35,178 bases of DNA. It comes from Chlamydomonas sphaeroides (lineage: Eukaryota > Chlorophyta > Chlorophyceae > Chlamydomonadales > Chlamydomonadaceae). The stretch spans positions 1-35,178 of the forward strand of contig BDDC01000223.1 of the NCBI GenBank assembly GCA_001662425.1. The letters are read 5' to 3'. Shown here one piece after another: positions 21,142 through 30,490 of this stretch. Position 1 is the stretch's first letter. Every line of letters begins with the position of its first letter. A program made the translations under genes and the position numbers. Under the pieces are notes generated by a model. It did no database searches and was not told where the DNA came from. It saw only the letters and a list, made by a program, of their open reading frames with translations.

Positions 21142-22463
21142 GATGCCGAGAAAGTTGGCGCAGTCGGCGGAAAGCAGAGCGACGCCTCAACAGCGCTTGC
21201 CCAGCCTCGCGCCCAAACAAGCGTTGCCTGAGGTTAGAGACCTCGGCCAGGCTGCAGGCTGCACGTCTGCATCGTTACGAGCACAAGGAATGCTTTGACA
21301 GCGACGTCCGTGAGGCGCCTGGCGCACACGCCGCGCTCAGCACGCTGCGGCCCTGTGCTCCGCACACCGAATGCTATGACGCAATCAAGCACCGGGCAGT
21401 AGAATATATATCCGTGGCCTTGTATGGCTGTAATGCGGGCTAGCTGCGCGCCTGCGCCCCAAGCTGCCAAGATTGGCAAAGCTCGCGAGGGCTCGCACAG
21501 CCGCACCCAGTCGGCAGCCTTCAGAAGCCCAGGGATGCGGGGAGGATATGACAAGGGCGTGTGCAAGGTGGCGAACCGGCACGAGCCGGGGAAAGCGCAT
21601 CCGCAGGGCACCGGGTGAACGAAGGAGACTTGAACAGGGGCTCAGCCTGGCTTAGCCTGGCTCAGCCTTCGCGTACTTTCGCTTTCTTTGGCAGCCGCGT
21701 TCCAGGCCCGTGACACCGACCAAAGAGGAAGCCATGCCCAATGCCAGCCCTCCGGTAAGGACCAAGGGGAACTGCTGCCTTGGCGGATGCGTGGGAGGGA
21801 CACCGGCCACGCGGCCAGGGGCCAATATGGGGCCCAAGGTCGCTGGGGGGCACCGGCTGCTTCAGGCTGGACGCCCCGAAGCCGGTGGTGGGGACCCGGA
21901 AATGGGGCCGGGGTGGCCCAGCGATGCGATCGGCGAGGCCTCGGTGGTGCCCGGCGTCACGGTTATATCCAAGTCCCTCCTCGCGTCAGGGCGGCCTCTG
22001 TAGCGCCTGCACGCCAACGCGCCCTCAGACGTCGCGCAACAACCTAGGCTTCAATGTGCTTTGCAGCCCGTTTGAATATCCAGCTCCCCGCTTCCCCAAA
22101 AGCAACGGCTGTGACTCTCACATTGTCTCGTTGACGTACGCGCTGTCTCACAAAACTGCCGGCGCGCTAGTCAGTCGGCACTTACCTCCTCATACCGTCT
22201 CATACGCACCATGAACAGACTTTCCTAGTACGGCACATGCACCGCCGCAACAAACACCTTCCACCCTTTCCCAACGTCCATCGGCCCCCTCCCCTACCGC
22301 CGCACATACACCGCCATGCACCGCCCGCTCCCCCCAACAGTACTCGCCCCGCCTGATGCACCGCTGCTCACACACGCACCACTCCACATGCCAAAACCGA
22401 ACATGTATCACGTACGCAAAAACGCCATCGCGCCGCACTCAGCCGCCTGCCATTGCAGCACGC
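21142..22463. other. Intergenic region upstream of the SMCHD1-like gene and downstream of the fibrillin gene
   Basis: The stretch is less GC-rich than its neighbours. On the minus strand a TATATAT run (21403-21411) lies about 265 bases before the SMCHD1-like ATG and could be a TATA element. An 89-codon plus-strand frame from ATG 21734 to TAG 22003 (MPNASPPVRTKGNCCLGGCV) has no recognised relatives, no splice context and low confidence. No TTACA (the minus-strand poly(A) signal TGTAA) was found for the fibrillin gene. Confidence 0.6.
21403..21411 (-). promoter_or_regulatory. Possible TATA element for the SMCHD1-like gene
   Basis: ATATATATT on the minus strand, about 265 bases upstream of the ATG at 21141. 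It stands out in GC-rich DNA, but no transcript start supports it. Confidence 0.25.
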
Positions 22464-24304
22464 TCAGCCGTACACCTGCAGCGCGCCGCTGCTGGCGAGC
22501 CAGCCCGCGTCGGCGCGGCCCCACAGCGCCACTCCGCCGCTGCGCCCCCGTGCCACAACGATGTCCTCTCCCACGTGGGCGTAGATGAAGAACGGCAGCG
22601 CCTTGAAGTCCCTGCGTCGGAGGGTGCAGCACGCGGGCGGGGGGGGGGCGAGCCGGGGTTTGCCAGATCCGCATGTGCTCAGCTAGTGGAGCCGGGTTGA
22701 CGGGCGATGGGGATGGTGCTCAGAAAAGCTTGGCCGCTGCGGCCGTGCTCGACACGACGGCTCGGTGCTGCCCCGCGGTCTCCCCGGCGCCTCACTTGGT
22801 CTCCATGGCCTTAAGCTCCACGGGCTTCTTGAGCTGGATGGGCAGCCGCCAGGGGCCCAGCGCCAGCGCCATGGTGTGCACGTCAAAGGGGCACTTGCGC
22901 TGCATGGGGGGTGGGGTTGTGGGGCGTGGAACGTGGGGGATGTGAAGGACGTTGGGGGAAGGAGGTACAGTGCACGGGTAACAACGGTGGGCCGGGCGAC
23001 GCCTGTGCGTCTAGGCAGGCTGTGCGTGGAGCGCTCTCACTCTCCGGCCAGGCCCCTCTACTGCTCACCCCCTCGACCAGGAATGGCCCCTTGAAGGTGA
23101 GGCTGCCGATCGGCCCCAGGAACACGCCGTTCTCAAAGCCCTGCGGCACGTGATGCGGGATGTGGGTTGGGACGTCAGGCGGGACGTTGGGCGGTATGTG
23201 GTCGGTGGCGGGCGATGTGGGCCGGGCTGCAGCGCGGGGCGGACGTTGAAGGTGCGTGGGAAGCGTACATGGGTTCAGCAACATGGTGCCCCTCGCGCAG
23301 CGCACCGTCGAGTCGAACTTCTGGCAGGCGGCCAGCGGGAAGTAGCCGCCGCTGCCCGCCTTCTTGCCCTTGGCCGCGGCCGTGATGTCCTTGCCGGCTG
23401 CGGCGGAGCAGACAAGGGCAGCCAAGGGCATCTTGCGTGGGCGCCGAGAGCCACGGCAGCAAGCGTGTGCAAGTGGCAAGTAGAACAGAGCCAGAGCAGC
23501 AAGTGTGTGCGAGGCCTGTCAGCGGCTTTCAGCTGCAATGGCCACCACTAGCAGTGACGCTGGTAGCACAGCCCCGGGCGGTTAGCGGTAGGTGCGCGTG
23601 GGCGCAGGGAGGGCACGACCTGGCATGCCGGAGCGACAGAGCTGCGCTACGTGCCGTTGCTGGATGGCGGCCGGGTGCTGTCGCGCTGTCGCGCATCAGG
23701 CGCGGGCGCATCTGGCTCACCGACGGTGTAGATCAGGCGCCAGCGCGCGCTGGGGGCCGTCAGGTTGGCCTCCCATCCGTCAGTCTGGGCACGACGGCGG
23801 CACGCGGGCGGGCGGGGGACAAGAGGCAGCTGAGCGCCCTGTGCCGGAACCGTGACGTCTATGAGAGGCGACCACCGGATGAAGAGGCTATTGAAACGGA
23901 CTACATATTAAAGCTGGGTTTGCTGCAGTATGACGTCGCACCGGCAGCTTGGCCTTCTCCACGGCTATCAGGGCCTGCAGCACCTCGGAGGGAGGTACGG
24001 AGCCCGGCTTGGCAGCCGCGCGGCGCAGCGTCGAGAGCTGAGCCTCCACGGTGGGAGCGGTGGCCGAAGCTGCCAGGGACGGGGGCGCGAATGGGGCGGA
24101 GGGAGAGCAGCGTGGGGTTGTGGTAACGGGGTGCGAGGGGGGATAGGAAGGGGGTCGTGTGGCCCGGATGCCCCCTTCACCTTGAGGCACAGTTGACGCC
24201 CGAGGAACGACGACCGTCAGTGAGCGCCTGCCTGCCACCTGCTGTGCGCGCGCGGGTCCCACCGAGGATGGCCCCCGATGGATGTGTGTCGCTGAAGCAA
24301 GCAT
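22464..24304 (-). CDS. Plastid lipid-associated protein / fibrillin (PAP family)
   Basis: Seven exons: 24181-24304, 23942-24069, 23721-23784, 23306-23397, 23069-23140, 22796-22899, 22464-22611; 243 residues, all phases consistent, stop TGA 22464-22466. Residues 1-40 (Arg/Ser/Val-rich) look like a chloroplast transit peptide. A helical stretch follows (EAQLSTLRRAAA, EVLQALIAVEKAKLP). The PAP beta-barrel runs from about residue 85: WRLIYTV (99-105), FENGVFLGPIGSLTFKGPF (138-156), then the C-terminal block FFIYAHVGEDIVVARGRSGG, typical of the family. Fibrillins bind lipids and quinones at plastoglobules and thylakoids; which subfamily this is was not resolved. It shares an upstream region with the divergent U1-C gene. 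Confidence 0.85.
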
Positions 24305-24656
24305 GATCGCTCGAACAAGTGTGTAATGCCGTGGAGGTCTATCTGGTCTTTAGTGTGCTCGCTCGTGCTCTTCGTTCGTCGGGCTGCATTCAGCAACGGC
24401 ACCGCTCCCGATCAGTACTGGCTTCCGTCTGCACACAGCCCTGCTGCTAGAGTGATTGCGTAGCTACCGCACAGGGCAAGTCTTGAAGCCGCACGAAGCC
24501 CACAAGTGAACAAGTACCGGCGAGCGCCTGTTCTCGCTACGCGCCTGCTGACTTGTCCACTGGAACCTAGCTGCGTGCTCTGCACTCGCTTGAACGCCAG
24601 CGAACCCAGCGGCGGGCCATCCCCACCGGCAACGCGCGGCGCGGCGCCCAGGAGCC
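24305..24656. promoter_or_regulatory. Shared upstream region of two divergent genes
   Basis: These 352 bases separate the ATG of the fibrillin gene (minus, 24304) from the ATG of the U1-C gene (plus, 24657). Both promoters and 5' UTRs must fit here, which makes a bidirectional promoter likely. No clear TATA box was seen. Confidence 0.55.
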
Positions 24657-26248
24657 ATGCCGCGCTACTACTGCGATTACTGCGATACCTACTTGACGCA
24701 CGAGTCGGTGCGTGCACAGTGGGGGCTTGGACGCTTCGCGAGAGCGCTCCCGCTCATGCCCACCCCGGCCCCTACTGCGTGTCAATCCCTACCCTTCCGT
24801 GCGACAGGCCGCCGTGCGGAAACAGCATAACTCGGGCTACAAGCACAAGGTGGGATTGTTGGCACGGGGTCCGGCTCTCGACCGTGACGGGGTGGCACGG
24901 CAACGACCCGCATGCCGATCGATCCCGACGCACTTGGACGCAGGCAAATGTGCGCAACTACTACAACAACTTCATCGAGACCCCGGGAGCCACCAGTGGC
25001 ACTCCCGGCAACATGGGACCCATGAGCACCCCTCGGGTACGCTGCCGCGCACTGCGGCCACCGCCGCCCGTGTGTCCGCGCCAGCCTTGCTTCCCTGCCG
25101 TGCTGCCTTGCCTCCCCCTCAACGTGCTATGGTGCGAAGCCCTGACGATTATGTTGCGCCCCTTGTCGGCTCTCTGTGCCCTTCCCTTGCCTTCAGCCGA
25201 TGGGCCCAATGGGCGGCGGCATGGGCGGCGGCATGGGGCCCATGGGCGGCGGCATGGGCGGCATGGGCATGGGGATGGGCGGCATGGGTGAGTTCCTCCG
25301 TGCTGCCGCGGCACGCACGTAGCGGCGTTGTGGTCGGCTTGTCTGACATGGCCTGTCGATCTGATGTGAGCATGTGCCATGAATCCCGAGCGCCTGGCAT
25401 GAGAGTGATGGCGTGAACGATGACGTGATGGCGTGCCGCTCGCCCAGTCAAACGACACTGATGCCCGCGAACCGTGGCCCTCGCCGCAGGCATGGGCATG
25501 GGCATGCGCCCGCCCATGGGCATGGGCATGGGGATGGGCATGGGCATGGGCCCAGGTGAGCGCCAGCCCGCGTCGCGCGGCGGGGTGCTGGGGCCAGGGC
25601 CGCAACGGAAATGCCCCCCACGTGTGCGGTGTCCTGCTCGGCAGCAGCCGCTAGCTAGGAGAGGTGCCCAAGAGGCCGCCAGGTCGTCGTGCCGCTTGTC
25701 TCTGCGGCGTGACCGGCTGGCTGCTGCCCCGCCGCGACCACTGCAGGCATGATGGGCCGGCCCATGGGAGGGCCGATGGGCATGGGGCCAGGTGAGGCGC
25801 TGCCGCGTGCCACCAGCAACGGGCCTGGGCCCGCTGCGCTTCGCAGCGTGCAGAGTCTCCAACGCTGCACCGCAGGCTGCAGGCCTCGTCTCGTGCGGCC
25901 TACTGTTGGTCGCTGGCACGGTGCTGCTCTGCATACCCTGCCTCTTTTGCTCCCTAGCCTGTCATGGCTTAACCGTTGATGCCCCCTCGTGTCGCAGGAG
26001 GCATGATGGGCGGACCCATGGGCCACCACATGGGCGGACCCATGGGAGGCCACATGGGAGGCCACATGGGCGGGCCGCCACCGATGGGCCACATGGGCGG
26101 GCCGCCGCCCGGCCACATGGGCGGGCCACCGCCGGGTCACATGGGCGGGCCGCCCCCTGGGCACATGGGCGGTCCGCCGCCAGGGCACATGGGCGGCCCG
26201 CCGCCAGGCGGGCACATGGGCGGGCCCCCGCCCATGGGCCGACCATGA
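24657..26248 (+). CDS. SNRPC: U1 small nuclear ribonucleoprotein C (U1-C)
   Basis: Seven exons: 24657-24707, 24808-24849, 24944-25036, 25197-25287, 25490-25555, 25747-25791, 25998-26248; 212 residues, TGA at 26246-26248. The N-terminus MPRYYCDYCDTYLTHES joined to AAVRKQHNSGYKHK is the U1-C C2H2 zinc finger, with C6, C9, H24 and H30 all present. NVRNYYNNF follows as in the family. U1-C stabilises pairing of U1 snRNA with the 5' splice site in the nucleus. The C-terminal part is unusually rich in Met, Gly and Pro: GMGG-type repeats in exons 4-6, then seven HMGGPPP units in exon 7. Animal U1-C also has a Met/Pro/Gly-rich tail. Exon 4-7 boundaries are all phase 1 within Gly codons. A TGTAA at 26697-26701 may be the poly(A) signal. 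Confidence 0.95.
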
Positions 26249-27042
26249 GCGGGCCGCTGCCTGCAGCGGTCTTGAGCGGCTGTACGGCGTCGGCTGCCGT
26301 GGCGGGCTGGCAGTGGCGCAGCTGCTCGTTGGGGAGGAGGCGGTGGAAGTCGGCCGGCAATGGGCGCGCCGCTGCTTGTTGGGGAGGAGGCTGTGGGAAC
26401 TGGGTGGCCAGAGCTTGGCAGTGTGAGGTGCAAGTCGCGGGGCATCGGTTTGGCCTCCCAAGCCGGTTGTGGGTTGGATTGGGTCGGCGCCGGAGGTCTT
26501 GCGGACAGCTGGGCTGTGGCTGGCGAGGTGCGATGGTCGGTCGGGTAGATGCATGGTACGGACACCCGCTCGGCGGCGGCTGGCAGCTGCGTTGTTGGAC
26601 AGCGGGCTGCGGCGCACGGACGTGCGCGTGTGCTGGGTGACGGGGTCCAGCCTGATGGATGTCGTTTGCACGTGACACACGGCATGCGTGAGGGCTTGTA
26701 AGGCGGACGGTAATCGCTCATGGCGGAAGGGGGCTTCGGCGATGTCCTCCTACCCTGGGGTATGTACGGAAACAACGTGTTGAGCGTGTCAGTCGCTGCT
26801 CAGCGTCGAGGGCGCACACGCCAGCACGCGAAATCGCTCACAGACGCTTACGCAGGATTATACACTGCAGCCCGACCCGCTGTGGGAGGTTATCGCCGCA
26901 TAAGCTGCCCTGCACGCTATCGTGGTGTCCCAGTGCTCGCGATAGTGCCAAACTATCACTTGAATAGCTACAATTGCCGGCTAGCCGCCGCGTAGACCGA
27001 CCTCTCGGCTTTCGCTGACGACGTCAGTCGTCGACTTTGGAG
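26249..27042. other. Intergenic region between U1-C and the carrier gene
   Basis: It holds the probable U1-C 3' UTR up to TGTAA (26697-26701) and then the upstream region of the carrier gene. No coding exon was recognised. Confidence 0.6.
26697..26701 (+). terminator. TGTAA polyadenylation signal for U1-C
   Basis: TGTAA, the green-algal poly(A) signal, about 450 bases after the U1-C stop codon on the same strand. A five-base motif can occur by chance, so this is suggestive only. Confidence 0.5.
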
Positions 27043-29308
27043 ATGACAGGGCAGACGAGCTCGGTCACGCCATTAGAGCACACGGGAATCGGTGCTCTTG
27101 GCGGGGCCGTGGAAGTATGTATTATGCAGCCGCTCGTGGGCATCAAGAATGCGCTGCAAGAGGGCCGGCCCATCCCGCGCCACCCGGCGCACCTCTACCG
27201 CGGGCTGCTGATGAACGTGGTCAGCATGGCGCCGATCACAGCGTCGCAGTTTGGGACGAACCGGTTGATGCAGACGGTCGTGCTCAAGAAGTCGGAAGCC
27301 GACCTGACGAGCGTCGAGCGGTTCGGCAGCGCTGCCGTGGCCGGCGCCGTCTCGGCATTCATCGCCTCGCCCTCTGAGCTCATCATCATCCACCAACAAG
27401 TGCGAGCCGTGGCCGCCGAGGGCCCAGGGCAAGCGGATCTGAGCTTGGGGCCGGCCGGAGGCCAACGGCGGGCACGCGTCCAGCGCCCTGCGCCCGCGGC
27501 GCAACCGCCAACTGGCACGTGCCCCTGCGGCCCCGATCCCGCCCCGCCACCTTCAGAAAAGCGGGCGATCACTATCGGCGGAGACGTCGCACTTCATGAA
27601 GACGTACGGCGGGTCGGCTGTCGTACGCGGCCTGGTGAGGCACGGCGGGCACGGGGCAGTTCGCACAGCTCCCACGTGCCGATGGAAACGCCGCACCCTG
27701 CTCAGGCAACCGCGCTGCGGCCAGGCTACCATTGCAGCCTGCGGTGGCCGCCTGCCCTGCCAATGGCCCTGGCTACGGCCGCGCCGCGCCGGGCCACATC
27801 CCTGCCGCTCCTCCAGCATCCGTCGCCACGACGTCCGCCGTCATGTGCCGTAGCCGAGTCGGCTGGCCTGCGGTGCAATCCTCACACGTTGCCCCAAACC
27901 GCTCACCCAACGCCCAATCCCATCCCCACGTCCACCCGGCAGGTGCCCGCCATCGGGCGCGAGATGCTGTACGCCGCTGGCTACCTGGGCCTGTTCCCCA
28001 TCATCAAAAAGTCGCTGGACGAGAAGATGCCGGTGAGGCCCACAACGGGGCCTGGCCTCACCACCGCCGGCTGCTAAGGCGCACCGGCACCCTGGGCCAT
28101 GGGAGGGACGTGGAGGCTCGCTCAGGCTCAGCTTGGCTCAGCGTGGCTGTTGTTGCAAGCCGCAGCGCACTGCCGGTTGCCTCCCCGCCTGTTGGGCCGA
28201 CCCACTTGGCCAGCATTGCCGTGGCCACTCCGCCCGGCGTCAGGGCGTGCCCGGCCTGTCGCCCGCCTGTGCATCCCCCGCCTGTGCATCCCCCGCCACG
28301 TCCTGCCGGCGGCTGGGCCCTGCCAATCACTCTTGACCCTGCACAGCCCACCCACCCACGCACCACCTGACCTGTCGGCCCTGCCCGCCCTACCCCACCG
28401 CAGGACTCCCCCGGGCTGTCCCTGCTCATATCCGGCGTCACGGGCGGCGTCTTCGCGGCCGCCTGCTCGCACCCGTTTGACACCGCCAAGACGCGGATGC
28501 AGGTGCGTGCTGCCGGACCGGTGTCCGGACCAGGCAGAGTCGTTCTGGCCCCACCGTCGACGCCGCAAACAGTAGGGTTTTGCCCCCCCCCCCAAGTCGT
28601 GCCGTTCCGCAACCCCTGCTCCTGGCAGGGAGCACTTCCTAACAATGACAAGTCATTGCGGTGCGGGGCACCATAGGAGACACGACCGAACAATGAATGT
28701 GCCACCCCCAACGCGCATGTGCCACCCCCAATCCTCGCTGCCTCCGGCGTGCAGGCCTTCATGTACTCCAAGCCCGAGTACGCCAACCTGCGCTCCACCT
28801 TTGCCACCATCTACGCCGAGGGAGGCCTGCCGCGCTTCTGGAAGGGCCTCGCGCCGCGCATGCTGCGCATCGTGTGTGAGTGCGCCACCGTGCGGCCGCC
28901 CCATCACGAACATATGGCATGGATGTGCTTGTGCTTGTGAGAAATGTTGGGAGGTCGGGCTGTGCACTGCACCTGACTGTTCGCACCCCCGGCGGGCGGA
29001 GGCTGGGCCCACGGCTGCCCCAGCGACCACGCAGCCCTGCAGCAGCACCCTCAGCAGCAGCAGCAGGCGGGCTGGGGGAGAGGACAACAGGCGGCGTTCG
29101 CGGCCGCGCTGCACCGCCTCTTGCCCGCTCCCCCAACCCCTCCTGTGCGAGACTGACCAGGCGGCGTCCACGCCCCACGCCCCACGCCCCACCCGCAGGC
29201 GCCACCTTCATCCTCAACTCCCTGCGGACCAACTGCGTCGAGTATCTGGACGGCGTGCGGGCCGTACCCGCCGCCGCGCCCGCCGCCGAGCTCAAGCCGG
29301 CGTTGTAG
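27043..29308 (+). CDS. Mitochondrial carrier family (SLC25-like) protein, substrate unknown
   Basis: Six exons: 27043-27399, 27557-27634, 27943-28032, 28404-28502, 28755-28875, 29199-29308; 284 residues, TAG at 29306-29308; phases 0,0,0,0,1. Length and the three-repeat layout fit the family. The third repeat has the canonical motif HPFDTAKTRMQ (P199, D201, K204) followed by YANLRSTFATIYAEGGLPRF and WKGLAPRMLRI. The first repeat reads QPLVGIKN (P30, K35, acidic residue replaced by V32). The second reads SPSELIIIHQQ (P110, E112, basic position is I115). Carriers of this type normally exchange metabolites across the mitochondrial inner membrane. The substrate cannot be told from the sequence. 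The ATG chosen gives the first transmembrane helix at the expected distance. Confidence 0.88.
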
Positions 29309-30490
29309 GCAGCTGCCGAAGGGCACGGGCCGCGGCGCGGCCGGCGTCGCCGCAGCGGCTGGGCTTGTCGTCCGCACGGGCGGCGGCACGGCCGAAGCAT
29401 GGCCGCCGCAGCCCTGCTGCGAGGCGCGGCCGGGATGCTGGCGCCAAGCCGCGAGCCGGAACGGCACGCTGCCGGGGTGCTGGCGCGAAGGCTGGGCCCA
29501 CAGCGGCGCGACCGAAGGCCTGGCGCGCGGCGCAGCCCCCGATGATGTACGGCGCGAGGTGCAGCACGCTGAGGCGCGGCCAGCGCCAGCGGCCATGCTC
29601 GCTTCGGCGCTGTGCACAGCAACGGCTTGCGGAAGAGGCTGGCTGGCCTGTGGCGTCGCTGCGCAGGTGGTGCGGGAGGCAGCTGGTGCAGGCGGCAGCG
29701 GGCCGGCCCAGCCGTGGCCAGGCCGCTGTGGCGGGCCGCGGGCGCCCGTGGCGTGGCGCTGCAGACGCGGCACGTGGTGGTGGAGCCTGGACTCGCGGAA
29801 CGGAGTAGTGCGAGCCTGCGCCTCGGAACGGATCATATGACCGGATGATAGCTTTGAGGTGTTGCGGATACGCGTTGGGGTGTCAAAAGTACTGGCGCCC
29901 CGGCAAGGCACTAGCCGCAACTCCAGTTCGGCGGTGAGGCAGGAGAGCGGCGTGGCGAGGCGACGTGCTGGCTCAAGCTGGCTGCAGTTTTGCACTGGGC
30001 ATACCAGGACAAGGCTCTTGTGTGGATGCTGCTAGCTAGCGTGGATGGGGCCTGATGGGGTTCCTCGGCAGCGTGGGGTTCGGGGGCAGGTGGATGGCGT
30101 GGGAACATGGGGGGTGCCAGATCGCGCGAGGGTTTCGAGCGTGCGCGCGCGAACGCTCAGAGGTCGGTCCTTCGGATGACTATCGTCGCTGGTGCATACT
30201 TGAGTATTCAGCATCTTCATACCATACTGCGCTGGTGCTGCGTTGTCGCGTGTCGCATACAACGGAAGGTTGACGCCGACTCACGGCTGCCAGCTGGCTT
30301 GTAAACTTGCAACACAACAAGTGCTTCCGCTTTGCCCATAGCGCACTTGCTTTTGTCGATCACATTGGTCAGGCGCAACGGCTGCTGCAGCGGAAGGCCC
30401 TTGCACACTTTGCACAGGGCTGCTCCTTTAGCACTTCGACGGAAAGGAAGCTCCCACACGGAGCCAAATATCAGCGCAGCGGGCCCCGCC
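29309..30490. other. Intergenic region between the carrier and the PES-like gene
   Basis: About 1.2 kb. The first half is very GC-rich and repetitive (GCGGCC, GGCGCG words). A TGTAA at 30300-30304 could end the carrier transcript, which would give a 3' UTR near 1 kb, but it lies only about 190 bases before the next ATG. No exon was recognised on either strand. Confidence 0.5.

Noticed and set aside
21234..21611. A 125-codon minus-strand frame (LPILAAWGAGAQLARITAIQ)
   Set aside because: It has no ATG start (GTG only), no splice context and no recognised family.
21734..22003. An 89-codon plus-strand frame starting MPNASPPVRTKG
   Set aside because: It has an ATG and stop but composition like the background, no recognised motif and no poly(A) signal; kept only as a remark in the intergenic entry.
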